A stretch of DNA of 64,000 nucleotides from an uncultured Lachnospiraceae bacterium (GCA_910586715.1 CAJUJG010000003.1:37346-101345), one strand, 5' to 3'; shown: positions 27,590-36,422, counted from the stretch's first letter. Made by a program: numbers and translations. The notes: generated by a model from the letters alone, not told the origin.

Positions 27590-29611
27590 TTACTCCTCCA
27601 CTATCGCATACAAACATCCATAAGAAACCTCGCTGCAGTCGCCGTCTGCCGCCTTGTTCCAATCCGGCGTCACACCCACGATAATCACATCGTCGGACTG
27701 CGCCCGCACACATGCATATGAAATGCCCATGCCAAGCGCCGCCTTTATATCGATGTCCTTACGCGCCTCCTTATTATCGTCATCCCACATCATCTCCCGC
27801 AGATAGCCGTAATAATAAGCCTCCGCAGGCGTATAAGAATTGCTGTTGTAGGAATAACCGTTGGAATTTGTCCGCAGCCTTGTCACCGTTTCCATATATT
27901 CACATGTACTATCCGCCAAACTAAAGCTCTCCCCCGCCGCAAGATTGCGGTAAATCAAAAGACTGTCATCTGTAATCACCGCAAAATACGGAAAATCCCA
28001 CTGCGTTTCATTCGTAACCGTCTTGTCACCGTCCCACGAAAGCGTCCCCGTATGCGGCTGAGCAGCCTTACCCGCTGTAAAATAAGCGTCCTCAAAGCCC
28101 TTCTTTGGACGAATACCGACTGCAAACCGTTCTCCCTCCTTCTGAATGCGCTGATAATAGCTCCCTTCCTGCTCATCGCTATAATAATAACGGCTGCCCA
28201 TCATCGGACCTGCATACGTATACCCGTCCGCCAAAGACAGGCTCCATTCCGTATGTCCCGCATCATAGCACCGCAGATACGTTGTTACATTTTCCTTATC
28301 TGAAAGATCCTCCATACTCACCGAATATACGCTTGTACTTGCAACCTCAAATCCTCTTCCTGCCCAATAAATCAGAAAAATACCAGCAAGTGACGCAATC
28401 GGTACCGCAATCCAATAAAAATCCCTTTTCTTTAACGCGCGTAAAATCAGGTACAAAACCGGTCCTACAAAAATCACATACACAACCACAAGCAGCTTCA
28501 GACCGCCAAACTGCAGACGGTTGCTGCCCCGCCCCAAAATCGTAAAAATCCGTTCCAAATTGTAATCCGTATCATATTGTGCAGTTCCTGACTGGTTAGG
28601 CGCCTTTGACATATCAACCGCGTTGTTTAAAAACCGCTCTACCAAAGACTCCTGCGTTCCTTCATTCAAATATGCGTCCGCGCCAAGCGCACCAAGGTCC
28701 GTCAGCGAACAAGGCAGCAGACTCACCGATCCGTCCCCCCACGGTGCACCGCACTGAAGATACTGATAATACCCTCCAAAGGTATCCTTCGGATCTGAGA
28801 ATTCTACCATCGTAAGCTTGGACGTATCCACAAAATCATCCCAGCCAAAATCGTTCACCTGCGTGTCATCCGCCTCGCTATATTCAATCTCCAAAAAGGA
28901 TAATCCGTCCAGCGTTTTCTTTGCCTGACTTCCCGTGCCGACAATCAGCATGCCGCCTTTGTCCACCCATGACTCAATCGCCGTCCGCTCTTCATCCGTA
29001 AGCGCCTGTGTATTAAAGCTGTCAATCACCAAAAAAGCCAATCCGTTTAACGAGGGCACAAAACTTCCCTGCTGCAGCTGCACCAGCTTAATCGGGCGGC
29101 TTCTTTCCCCGTAGTAAAGTTCGTTTCCACCCATATCCAAATATGTAAGCGACGCATACGCATCACTTAATATTCCCATAGAAAGCGCATCCTTGTCATC
29201 CTGCAGCAGCTTTGGAAATATCTTCTCCGTCACGGAATTCATTTTCCTGTCCAGCAGCGTCACGCGCACATACCCATCCGTCCTGTCAATGCTGTTCTTC
29301 GGCAGCCTGACCGTAAACTGCTTTGTGCTCCCCTCCGGCAACGAAAGCGCCGTGTCATAGGCACAATCCGTATCGCCTCCGTAGCCAAGTCCTGTTTCCG
29401 TTTTCAAACGCACAGTTCCTTCCCAGTCCGTTCCCAAGTTCCGAACCGTCACCTGTACGTCGTACGTCGGATCATCCGAAGGAAGCACCTTTGCTTCAAT
29501 GTAAATCGGCTCGATCTCCGCCGCCTGCACCGTCTGTCCTGCAGTGCCCAAAAGCACGGCAAACAGCAGCGCTGTGAAAAATCCTATATATCGTTTTATC
29601 CGTTTTTTCAT
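27590..29611 (-). CDS. Secreted/membrane protein with GATase-like domain (DUF4350-like)
   Basis: About 673 residues from the ATG at 29611, which has GGGGGA 5 bases upstream; an ATG four codons earlier is unlikely. There is a signal peptide (to about residue 31, ending TVQAAE), an Ig-like region with EPIYIEAKVLPSDDPTYDV, and a class I glutamine amidotransferase-like fold (VIDSFNTQALTDEERTAIESW, then GGMLIVGTGSQ). Membrane segments follow at about 355-410, then a C-terminal extracytoplasmic beta-rich region. Such proteins accompany ABC-2 transporters in gliding/MoxR loci and probably bind cell-surface partners. No catalytic Cys is evident. It follows the lyase gene by 17 bases. Confidence 0.7.
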   Translation of the reverse strand: MKKRIKRYIGFFTALLFAVLLGTAGQTVQAAEIEPIYIEAKVLPSDDPTYDVQVTVRNLGTDWEGTVRLKTETGLGYGGDTDCAYDTALSLPEGSTKQFTVRLPKNSIDRTDGYVRVTLLDRKMNSVTEKIFPKLLQDDKDALSMGILSDAYASLTYLDMGGNELYYGERSRPIKLVQLQQGSFVPSLNGLAFLVIDSFNTQALTDEERTAIESWVDKGGMLIVGTGSQAKKTLDGLSFLEIEYSEADDTQVNDFGWDDFVDTSKLTMVEFSDPKDTFGGYYQYLQCGAPWGDGSVSLLPCSLTDLGALGADAYLNEGTQESLVERFLNNAVDMSKAPNQSGTAQYDTDYNLERIFTILGRGSNRLQFGGLKLLVVVYVIFVGPVLYLILRALKKRDFYWIAVPIASLAGIFLIYWAGRGFEVASTSVYSVSMEDLSDKENVTTYLRCYDAGHTEWSLSLADGYTYAGPMMGSRYYYSDEQEGSYYQRIQKEGERFAVGIRPKKGFEDAYFTAGKAAQPHTGTLSWDGDKTVTNETQWDFPYFAVITDDSLLIYRNLAAGESFSLADSTCEYMETVTRLRTNSNGYSYNSNSYTPAEAYYYGYLREMMWDDDNKEARKDIDIKAALGMGISYACVRAQSDDVIIVGVTPDWNKAADGDCSEVSYGCLYAIVEE

Positions 29612-29628
29612 TTTGTCCCCCATTCATA

Positions 29629-31914
29629 CTATCCCTGATATAATCCGCTTTCCATAACCGCCTTATAATATGCCGCCAAAGGAATAAAGCACTGTCCAAA
29701 GTTTTTCGGACTGCCGGTGCCCGCTACAACCGCATCTCCATATATGGTCTTTTTCCCAAGCGAACTGCCTGACGGTGCGTGCAGCGCCTTTTTGAACGTC
29801 TGTTCTCCGTATTTCAAATAGCCTGCATCCCCTGTCAGCTCATAGGCAATGACAAGCGACTCCAGCAAAAGTGTATTTGTTCCAAGTCTGTTTAAACTTG
29901 GCAGCTCCTTATAATAAAACAGTCCCGTGCGCTCCATATAGAAGTTTTCAATCAAATCGTCCACCGCATTGACCATCATTTCCTTTAATTCCATACTTGG
30001 AAATACACGGTAATAGCGCATCAGACTGCCTACCGCCACCGAGATCATAAAGCCAACACGAATCACCGTGTTATCCGTGTACGGCGCAAGCCAGTATCCA
30101 CCGTACTGTTCACCCCATACCCTGAAATCCTGTACGATTTTGTCCGCCTTCGCAAGCCACTTTCTGTCGTTCGTTTCCACATAGAGCGCCGTCAGGGAAC
30201 GAAGCGCCCAGCCTGTTTCCCGTGCATTCACCTCACCGACCTTTGCGTACATCGGCGTATCCAAAAGCCGCATCACATTCTCGCCGATGCCAAGCGCCGT
30301 TTCCAGCCCCCGCTCGTCACCCGTAAAATGATAATAGTCCAAAAGCCCCTCCACCCACTGGTGCGAGCAGACCATCAAATCCTCCTGCCGTCTGACATTG
30401 CCGCGGCAATGCCCGTTCGTATGCTCCCACTGTCCACCCAAAAACAGCGGGTTTTCACTAAAATGACACACGTCCACGTCCATCCAGTGGCTGACTGCCG
30501 CGATATTGTAATCAAGGAAACGCCGTGTCCCGTTCCTTACATATAATAGAGCGCAGGCGTGCGGAAAGTCGTACTCGTTATTACTCCATACCAAATCGCC
30601 GCCGCCCCTGCCCTGCGTCGTGTAATTCATATCCGGAGAATCGCCGAAATTCAGCATTCCGTACGCCCGTGCATGACCGTCCGCATTGGCAATCAACATC
30701 TGCTCCGCTTCCGGAAGAAATTTCTCCGTAAAAATATCAATATAACAGCCTGATGCCTGGTGCACCTTGGGCAGCACATACGATCTGTCCGGCATCTGAT
30801 AAATCAGACTACGGTTATCAAGCGCCTCAAGCGTCTCCTTGGCGTCATGGAAATGCAGCAAAAACTTCTGCTCCCGCGACATCCCCGGCTCCATAACCAC
30901 CTTGTCCACGCCCTCAGGAACAAGCATCACCGAAACGCCTTCGCTGTCAGCGCGCACCGCTTTAGGATAATTTTGCTGCGCCTGAAAAATTGTCGCACAC
31001 ACGCCGCCATCTTTATCTGTACTGTCCGCAAAGAACGTTCCGTAGAAGACCTCCGCAAAATGCTCATTAGACTCATATACCAAACTGTTCGCATCGGCAC
31101 ACACTGAAAGCGCTTCTCCGTTTTGGCTGATTACAAAGTCCGTCTTATAGTTTGAGGACGCCGCACAAGTCCTAATTTCTGACACTTGTGTCATTTTTTT
31201 GCCGTTATCTGTATCACTGTCTTTATTGGAAAGCTTTACGTCAAACACAAGTGATGTAATCGGAAGCTGCGACGAAGTCGTATTGATAATCCGGTAAGAA
31301 ACCTCTATCCACGGCTTTTTCGCATATGCCGTCAATTTTACCTCAAAATCAACATGCTCCGCGGTATCTCCCATAGATATATTGGTACCCCTTGCCTTTA
31401 AAATTGTACATACTGCACCGCTTTCCACAATGCTCCATTTGCCGATTCGCATATGATACCGGCTTCCCTGCGCACCGCAAAGCACGGGACCTGCGAACTG
31501 CTCTTTATCATACTGCCGCTCCTGTGTCCGAATATGGCGGAAAATGCTGTCGCTATTGTTTTCAACAGCAAAAGCGACAGCGCCCGTATCAATGCAAATC
31601 CCATTTTCCCCCTGTACCGTCTCTATGACAAACATGTCTGCGTCCTGCACTTCCTGCACGTTTGTGTCACAAATCAGAACTGTGTCTTTGTTAGCAGGCA
31701 AATCCGCAAGAAACCGCAGAAACATGAATTTTACGCTTCCGTCATCATGCCGCGACGTCACTTTTTTTTGGATCGGCAGCACACTGTTATTTTGCAGCAC
31801 CGCTACCTTGTCCAAATCATAAAGTGTGCCCTTTTTCATCGGAATGCCAATAAAACAGGGTTCCGCTTTACGCTCATATCTGTAAAGTTTGTCAACGTGA
31901 ATTTCAATTCTCAT
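29629..31914 (-). CDS. Exo-rhamnogalacturonan lyase-like protein (YetA/PL26-like)
   Basis: About 761 residues from the ATG at 31914, which has AAAGGAG about 9 bases upstream; the earlier in-frame ATG codons lack a site. The N-terminal beta-rich domain (IEIHVDKLYRYERKAEPCF, IPMKKGTL) resembles the PcRGLX/YetA-like RIFT barrel. It is followed by an (alpha/alpha)-toroid with WMDVDVCHFSENPLFLGGQWEHTNGHCRG and several Trp/Tyr-rich helices. No signal peptide is seen, so it should act in the cytoplasm on imported rhamnogalacturonan oligosaccharides. This fits the acetylesterase and LplABC-type importer 12-17 kb away. The precise PL/GH family is not certain. Confidence 0.65.
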   Translation of the reverse strand: MRIEIHVDKLYRYERKAEPCFIGIPMKKGTLYDLDKVAVLQNNSVLPIQKKVTSRHDDGSVKFMFLRFLADLPANKDTVLICDTNVQEVQDADMFVIETVQGENGICIDTGAVAFAVENNSDSIFRHIRTQERQYDKEQFAGPVLCGAQGSRYHMRIGKWSIVESGAVCTILKARGTNISMGDTAEHVDFEVKLTAYAKKPWIEVSYRIINTTSSQLPITSLVFDVKLSNKDSDTDNGKKMTQVSEIRTCAASSNYKTDFVISQNGEALSVCADANSLVYESNEHFAEVFYGTFFADSTDKDGGVCATIFQAQQNYPKAVRADSEGVSVMLVPEGVDKVVMEPGMSREQKFLLHFHDAKETLEALDNRSLIYQMPDRSYVLPKVHQASGCYIDIFTEKFLPEAEQMLIANADGHARAYGMLNFGDSPDMNYTTQGRGGGDLVWSNNEYDFPHACALLYVRNGTRRFLDYNIAAVSHWMDVDVCHFSENPLFLGGQWEHTNGHCRGNVRRQEDLMVCSHQWVEGLLDYYHFTGDERGLETALGIGENVMRLLDTPMYAKVGEVNARETGWALRSLTALYVETNDRKWLAKADKIVQDFRVWGEQYGGYWLAPYTDNTVIRVGFMISVAVGSLMRYYRVFPSMELKEMMVNAVDDLIENFYMERTGLFYYKELPSLNRLGTNTLLLESLVIAYELTGDAGYLKYGEQTFKKALHAPSGSSLGKKTIYGDAVVAGTGSPKNFGQCFIPLAAYYKAVMESGLYQG

Positions 31915-32109
31915 CGTAATCGTGCTCCTTTCTATGCCTGCTGTCAATAAACTACTTTTCATTATAAAACGAACTCTTACATTTCTCAACTTTTTTTAAA
32001 CTGTCCCCTAAAAAAAACTTAAAATTGTGTATTTTTTAAATGACATTCATATTATATAGTTATAAAATGTAAAGAATATTCAAAAAGAACATGAAAAACG
32101 GGGGAACAC

Positions 32110-32964
32110 ATGAAAAAAATCGCACTGATTAACGACTTGTCCGGATTTGGAAAATGCTCGCTCACCGCGGCAATTTCCGTCGTATCCGTTATGGGAATTC
32201 ATGCCGTGCCGCTGCCTACGGCTGTTTTGTCTGCACAAACGGGCTTTCCGAGCTTTTACTGCGACGACTACACAGACCGCATGGATTTCTTTACGGACGA
32301 ATGGAAAAAAATGGGTGCAGACTTTGACGGGATTCATTCCGGCTACCTTGCAGGTCCAAGTCAAATAAAAAAGGTGCTCCGCTTTTTAGATACATTTCAG
32401 ACAAACGCCTCAATTTACCTCGCAGACCCCGTCATGGGCGACGACGGCAGGCACATTAAGGCATTCAGCCAAGAGCTTTTGGACGGAATGAAACAGCTCT
32501 GCGCACGTGCAACCATTACGACGCCTAATCTAACGGAGCTTTGCCTTTTAACGGGAACAGACTATGCAAAGCTTACAGCATTTGCAGATACAGACGATTA
32601 TCTCACGCGCATCTTAGACGTTGCAAAACAGCTTTTAAATGCAATGCCAAATAACGCATGTTCACTCATCACCGGCATTATCCGGCATACGGAAGACGGC
32701 TCTTTTATAGGAAACATGGCAGTAACCCAGGACAACTGCTTCTATCACGAGACACCCTATATCCCGCAAAGTTTTTCGGGCACGGGAGACCTTTTTGCGG
32801 CGGTAATCTGTGCATCTTTGGTAAACGGTCTGAGCGTGGAAGCTGCAGCAAAAAAAGCGGCTTTCTTTTTAAAACCCGCCATCGAAGACGCCGTGGCAGA
32901 ACAAATTGAGAGCAATCACGGAGTCGATTTTGAAAAATATCTTGGACGGCTGATTGCAGTCTGA
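32110..32964 (+). CDS. Pyridoxamine/pyridoxal kinase
   Basis: 284 residues, ribokinase fold. The N-terminus is IALINDLSGFGKCSLTAA, a family signature; SDP-like ADP-site residues (YLADPVMGDDG) follow; the anion hole is FSGTGDLFAA with the catalytic Asp. It phosphorylates vitamin B6 vitamers to PLP/PMP in the cytosol. The ATG has GGGGGA about 5 bases upstream. The next plus-strand genes are an ECF S component, a radical SAM protein and a PLP-dependent aminotransferase, so a B6 salvage theme is likely. The symbol pdxK or pdxY cannot be settled. Confidence 0.9.
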   Translation: MKKIALINDLSGFGKCSLTAAISVVSVMGIHAVPLPTAVLSAQTGFPSFYCDDYTDRMDFFTDEWKKMGADFDGIHSGYLAGPSQIKKVLRFLDTFQTNASIYLADPVMGDDGRHIKAFSQELLDGMKQLCARATITTPNLTELCLLTGTDYAKLTAFADTDDYLTRILDVAKQLLNAMPNNACSLITGIIRHTEDGSFIGNMAVTQDNCFYHETPYIPQSFSGTGDLFAAVICASLVNGLSVEAAAKKAAFFLKPAIEDAVAEQIESNHGVDFEKYLGRLIAV

Positions 32965-33008
32965 CAAGGATAAAAATAGAACAATAAAATCAAAAAAGAG
33001 GAGATTAC

Positions 33009-33060
33009 TGTGAAAAATAAATTTTTCACAGGGCAAATTTGTGCTTACGCCCAAATTCGC
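33009..33060 (+). repeat. Two-hairpin intercistronic element, copy B
   Basis: TGTGAAAAAT / ATTTTTCACA (33009-33018 with 33021-33030) is followed by GCAAATTTGTGC / GCCCAAATTCGC (33033-33044 with 33049-33060, one mismatch), then CAGGTA and the ribosome site AAAGGAG of the ECF gene. The order, orientation and spacing relative to the downstream gene match copy A at 26621-26675. Confidence 0.75.
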
Positions 33061-33086
33061 AGGTATATCAAGAAAGGAGAATTAAT

Positions 33087-33635
33087 ATGAAAGCAAACAC
33101 AACCACAAAGGCAAAAGTATCACAATCCGCCAAAATGCGCTATGTGACACTCACAGGGCTTATGGCAGCAATGATTGCACTGATGACTGCCTATATCTGC
33201 CACATTCCAACTGGCATAAACGGCGGATATATCCATTTCGGCGACTCACTCATCTACATTGCAGCCACACTGCTTCCCACACCGTACGCACTTGCCGCGG
33301 CGGCAATCGGCGGCGGTCTTGCGGACTTGATGACAGCCCCCATATGGGCACCCGCAACAATTGTCATAAAGATGCTGATTACCATTCCGTTTACAAATAA
33401 ACAGGCAAAAATTATCACGCCGCGAAACGTGATTGCAACCGTGATTGCCTATTTTATCTCCGGCATCTGTTACTTTTTTGCCGAATATCTTCTGTTTGGC
33501 TCCTTTGGAAGTGCATTTATCGCATCAATGTCCGGAAGCCTGATTCAGTCGGGAGGAAGCGCGGTATTCTTCATAATATTCGGACTTGCGCTTGACAAGG
33601 TACATATTAAGGGCAGGCTGAACAGCCAACCATAA
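33087..33635 (+). CDS. ECF transporter S component (TIGR04002-like)
   Basis: 182 residues with five or six hydrophobic segments (GLMAAMIALMTAYICHIP, SLIYIAATLLPTPYALAAAA and others), the size and topology of an energy-coupling-factor S subunit. The gene-order link to a B6 kinase suggests it may bind a B6 vitamer or other pyrimidine-like vitamin; this is inference only. The ATG at 33087 has AAAGGAG about 7 bases upstream. The energising EcfA/A'/T genes are not in the window, as is normal for group II ECF systems. Confidence 0.75.
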   Translation: MKANTTTKAKVSQSAKMRYVTLTGLMAAMIALMTAYICHIPTGINGGYIHFGDSLIYIAATLLPTPYALAAAAIGGGLADLMTAPIWAPATIVIKMLITIPFTNKQAKIITPRNVIATVIAYFISGICYFFAEYLLFGSFGSAFIASMSGSLIQSGGSAVFFIIFGLALDKVHIKGRLNSQP

Positions 33636-33671
33636 ACCAGCAGCACGAGAAAGGAGCATTGACACGGCATT

Positions 33672-34268
33672 ATGGCAGACATTTTATACACCTATAAAAA
33701 CCAAGTTTACGCAAATATTACAAACAAATGCGACTGCAGCTGCACCTTCTGCATACGTTCCCTAAAGGACAGCGTAGGCGATGCCGAAACGCTTTGGCAC
33801 CAAAAAGATCCGACACTGAAGGAAATCAAAACAGCTATTGACAATTTTGATTTTACTGGATACGATGAGCTTGTTTTCTGCGGCTACGGAGAACCGACCT
33901 GCGCGCTTGATATTCTGCTTGCATGCGCCAAATATGCAAAGGAACAGTATGGGCTGAATATTCGTTTGAACACAAACGGACTCTGTAATCTCTATCACGG
34001 GCGAAATATCGTGCCTGAACTTGCCGCCGTGATTGACAGCGTTTCCATTAGCCTGAACGCGCCGACCGCCGAACAGTACGACGCCGTAACAAGACCGCAG
34101 TTTGAAAACGCGTTTCCGGCGCTGCTTGAATTTGCCTCGCTTGCGCAGGCGGCATTTGCGCACACGCAGTTATCCATTGTAGATGTACTTCCCGCGGATG
34201 AAATCGCAGAATGCCAGCGAATTGCGGATGAACGGGGCATTTATTTAAAAATCCGAAAATACAGTTAA
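33672..34268 (+). CDS. Radical SAM protein, TatD-linked family
   Basis: 198 residues, much shorter than most radical SAM enzymes. Its iron-sulphur motif is CDCSCTFC, in which C-x3-C-x2-C can be traced, and it continues with CGYGEPT (SAM GGE-like motif) and NTNGLC. It matches the TatD-nuclease-associated radical SAM family (TIGR04038 type) of unknown reaction. It lies 36 bases after the ECF S gene in the same operon. The ribosome site (AAAGGAG) is about 15 bases before the ATG, rather far, so a different start is possible. A terminator follows at 34287. Confidence 0.8.
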   Translation: MADILYTYKNQVYANITNKCDCSCTFCIRSLKDSVGDAETLWHQKDPTLKEIKTAIDNFDFTGYDELVFCGYGEPTCALDILLACAKYAKEQYGLNIRLNTNGLCNLYHGRNIVPELAAVIDSVSISLNAPTAEQYDAVTRPQFENAFPALLEFASLAQAAFAHTQLSIVDVLPADEIAECQRIADERGIYLKIRKYS

Positions 34269-34286
34269 GAAACTTATTTGATAACC

Positions 34287-34316
34287 TGCACCGTTTTCCA
34301 TAATGAAGACGGTGCA
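34287..34316 (+). terminator. Hairpin after the radical SAM gene
   Basis: TGCACCGTTTTC (34287-34298) pairs with GAAGACGGTGCA (34305-34316) with one G-T pair and a 6-base loop. ATTTATTTG follows. It separates the B6/ECF operon from the aminotransferase gene. Confidence 0.65.
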
Positions 34317-34405
34317 ATTTATTTGACTTTCGTCTCACAATATGATATACCCGATTTAGACAAGGTACATCAAAATGTACGGATAAAAGAAAGAAGGAAC
34401 AGATT

Positions 34406-35578
34406 ATGAAAATAGAACCATCAAAACGTCTCTCACATTTCCAAACAGGAATTTTCGCCGCATTGGACGCCAAAAAGGACGCTCTGCTCAAAACCGGAAA
34501 AAAGGTCTACAACCTTTCCGTAGGAACACCCGATTTTCCCGTGTTTCCTCATATTCAGCAGGCACTGGTCAATGCTGCCAAAGACCCCGAAAACTTCCAC
34601 TATGCCCTCAGGGATCTGCCCGAGTTGACGCAAGCCGTTCAGGCATACTATCAAAAACGCTTCGGCGTTACGCTTTCCTTGGACGAAATCACTTCCGTAA
34701 ACGGCTCGCAGGAAGGCATTGCCCATATCGGTATGGCACTGTGCAATGAGGGGGACGTCGTTCTTTTGCCGAACCCTGGATACCCCGTCTTTGAAGTCGG
34801 TGCGTATTTTGGATATGCCGAACAGTATTTCTATGATTTGAAGGAAGAAAACCAATTTCTCCCGCGTTTTGACGAAATCCCGGAAGATATTGCAAGGCGC
34901 GCAAAATATATCATGGTTTCCTACCCGTACAATCCGGTCTGTGCGGTGGCGCCGCGCAAATTTTACGACGAGCTGATCGCCTTTGCGAAACAGTACAATA
35001 TCATCATCGTACACGACAATGCCTACTCGGACATTATCTACGACAATGTATACGGCGGCTCATTCTTAGAGCTTCCCGGGGCGAAAGAAATCGGCGTAGA
35101 GCTGTTTTCGCTCTCAAAATCCTTTAACCTCACAGGCGCAAGGGTATCCTTTGTAGTCGGAAACAAAGACGTGGTGGACGCCGTGAAATTGTTGCGCTCA
35201 CAGTACGATTTCGGTATGTTCCTACCGACGCAGCACGCCGCTATCGCCGCGCTTACCGGTCCGCTCGACGGCGTAAAGGAACAATGCCAAAAATACCAGG
35301 AACGCCGTGACGTGCTCTGCAACGGACTGCGCGCAATCGGCTGGGACGTACGAAAAAGCGAAGGCACCATGTTTGCATGGGCGAAAATCCCGCCCAATTT
35401 CAGCTCATCACAGGAGTTTTGTATGGAATTAATGGAGCGGACAGGCGTTATCTGTACACCCGGCGATGCATTCGGCAGCATGGGCGAAGGATACGTGCGC
35501 TTTGCGCTCGTACTTCCCGTGGAAACGCTTCGGGAAGCAATTGATGTGATTAACAGGAGCGGAATCATCCGGCGCTAG
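34406..35578 (+). CDS. PLP-dependent class I/II aminotransferase
   Basis: 390 residues, fold type I. The Schiff-base lysine is in SLSKSFNLTGARVSF; the GSQEGIAH PLP-phosphate region, NPGYP and SYPYNPVCAV segments and the C-terminal Arg in RFALVLP (substrate carboxylate) are all present. The family includes LL-diaminopimelate and aspartate-type aminotransferases; specificity is not resolved. The ATG has AGAAGGA about 8 bases upstream. It converges with the XRE gene, overlapping it by 14 bases at the 3' end. Confidence 0.88.
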   Translation: MKIEPSKRLSHFQTGIFAALDAKKDALLKTGKKVYNLSVGTPDFPVFPHIQQALVNAAKDPENFHYALRDLPELTQAVQAYYQKRFGVTLSLDEITSVNGSQEGIAHIGMALCNEGDVVLLPNPGYPVFEVGAYFGYAEQYFYDLKEENQFLPRFDEIPEDIARRAKYIMVSYPYNPVCAVAPRKFYDELIAFAKQYNIIIVHDNAYSDIIYDNVYGGSFLELPGAKEIGVELFSLSKSFNLTGARVSFVVGNKDVVDAVKLLRSQYDFGMFLPTQHAAIAALTGPLDGVKEQCQKYQERRDVLCNGLRAIGWDVRKSEGTMFAWAKIPPNFSSSQEFCMELMERTGVICTPGDAFGSMGEGYVRFALVLPVETLREAIDVINRSGIIRR

Positions 35579-35897
35579 CAAGAAATTTTTTAACATACGC
35601 CAAAAGCCGTTTATAGATTAATTTATTTTCCGATATTTCTACAAGCCATAACCTCTCATCTTTTTGAAGAAGAAAATCTTCCATATGCAGCCCAAGGATA
35701 CCGCTGAGAATAAATAAATGATCCACTGACGGCAGATTCTGCCCTTTATACCAGCGATAAATGGGCTGCGGACAGGAAAGCCCAAGCTTGTGCTGCATTT
35801 CGGAAACGGAGTATCCGGCTTCACTTACAAGCCTTTTAATTAAATGTCCTGTCATAACCATGTCCAGCGAAGTAAATTGGAGTTGCGGTTTGCTCAT
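35565..35897 (-). CDS. XRE-family helix-turn-helix regulator
   Basis: 111 residues from the ATG at 35897, which has AAAGGAG about 8 bases upstream; the longer frame to 36044 lacks a site. The HTH is SVSEMQHKLGLSCPQPIYRWYKG followed by PSVDHLFILSGILG, typical of a Cro/C1 DNA-binding domain, with a helical C-terminus. Its stop overlaps the 3' end of the convergent aminotransferase gene by 14 bases. Target unknown. Confidence 0.75.
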   Translation of the reverse strand: MSKPQLQFTSLDMVMTGHLIKRLVSEAGYSVSEMQHKLGLSCPQPIYRWYKGQNLPSVDHLFILSGILGLHMEDFLLQKDERLWLVEISENKLIYKRLLAYVKKFLASAG

Positions 35898-36019
35898 TTG
35901 TGGAATCTCCTTTTCGAACATATTTTCTGTAATAATTATAGGATATTTCCATATGAAAGTAAATAGTTTTTCGCACAATCCTTTTGGATTTTTAATCCAA
36001 CGAGATTTCACACATTTTT

Positions 36020-36130
36020 CACAAAATATACGTTCTTTGGACACATTTATCCTGTAAGATAAGGATTGTTAACAGGAAACATACCTTTTCCCTTTTTTTG
36101 AGGCTTCGGTTCCCCGCCGAAGTCTTTTTT
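36020..36130 (+). ncRNA. Possible small RNA or orphan terminator unit
   Basis: Between the XRE start and the MITE there is a possible promoter (TTGGAC near 36036 and TAAGGA about 17 bases on). About 60 bases later comes an intrinsic terminator, GGCTTCGG/CCGAAGTC with loop TTCCCCG and then TCTTTTTT, at 36102-36130. No coding sequence lies between. This would make a transcript of about 70-80 bases. The promoter match is weak, and the terminator could instead catch read-through. The rest of 35898-36101 holds nothing I can name. Confidence 0.3.
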
Positions 36131-36140
36131 ACTTTATAGG

Positions 36141-36298
36141 ATTAGGGTGTCAAAAGGTCTGAATTTCCCTTGCAGGCTAATTTTCCCAATCTTGCACCAC
36201 AATATCTATCAACGATGCGCCGCATCGCCTCAAGATATTGTGGCACAATCTTTAAAAAATTATCTCTGCAATGAAAATGGACCTTTTGACACCCTAAT
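36141..36298. mobile_element. 158-bp MITE with 19-bp TIRs and 9-bp target duplication
   Basis: Bases 36141-36159 (ATTAGGGTGTCAAAAGGTC) and 36280-36298 are perfect reverse complements. The element is flanked by the direct repeat CTTTATAGG (36132-36140 and 36299-36307), a 9-bp target-site duplication. An inner palindrome has arms CCACAATATCT (36198-36208) and AGATATTGTGG (36233-36243). It encodes no protein. Removing one TSD copy plus the element restores a perfect hairpin, ACTTTATAGG/CCTATAAAGT (36131-36140 with 36317-36326), so it inserted into a pre-existing stem-loop. The mobilising transposase is not in the window. Confidence 0.85.
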
Positions 36299-36367
36299 CT
36301 TTATAGGAAATTACGTCCTATAAAGTAAAAAACCCTCCGGGGGATGCGCACTCCGCGCTAAGGAATA

Positions 36368-36419
36368 TGGTTGCTAAAGCAACCGCGCTCCGGCGCGAGA
36401 GTCCGGCGAGCCGGACTCT
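36368..36419 (+). terminator. Palindrome chain ending in a strong hairpin
   Basis: GGTTGCT/AGCAACC (36368-36384), GCGC/GCGC (36385-36396) and AGAGTCCGG/CCGGACTCT (36398-36406 with 36411-36419, 4-base loop) are followed by TTTTTTA on the plus strand. It lies just after the stop of the minus-strand aldo/keto reductase gene. Only the plus strand has a T-run, so for the reductase it is more likely a 3' stabilising structure. Confidence 0.5.
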
Positions 36420-36422
36420 TTT

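Noticed and set aside
34433..35014. 193-codon minus-strand frame inside the aminotransferase gene
   Set aside because: Shadow of a well-supported gene; no ribosome site and no family similarity.
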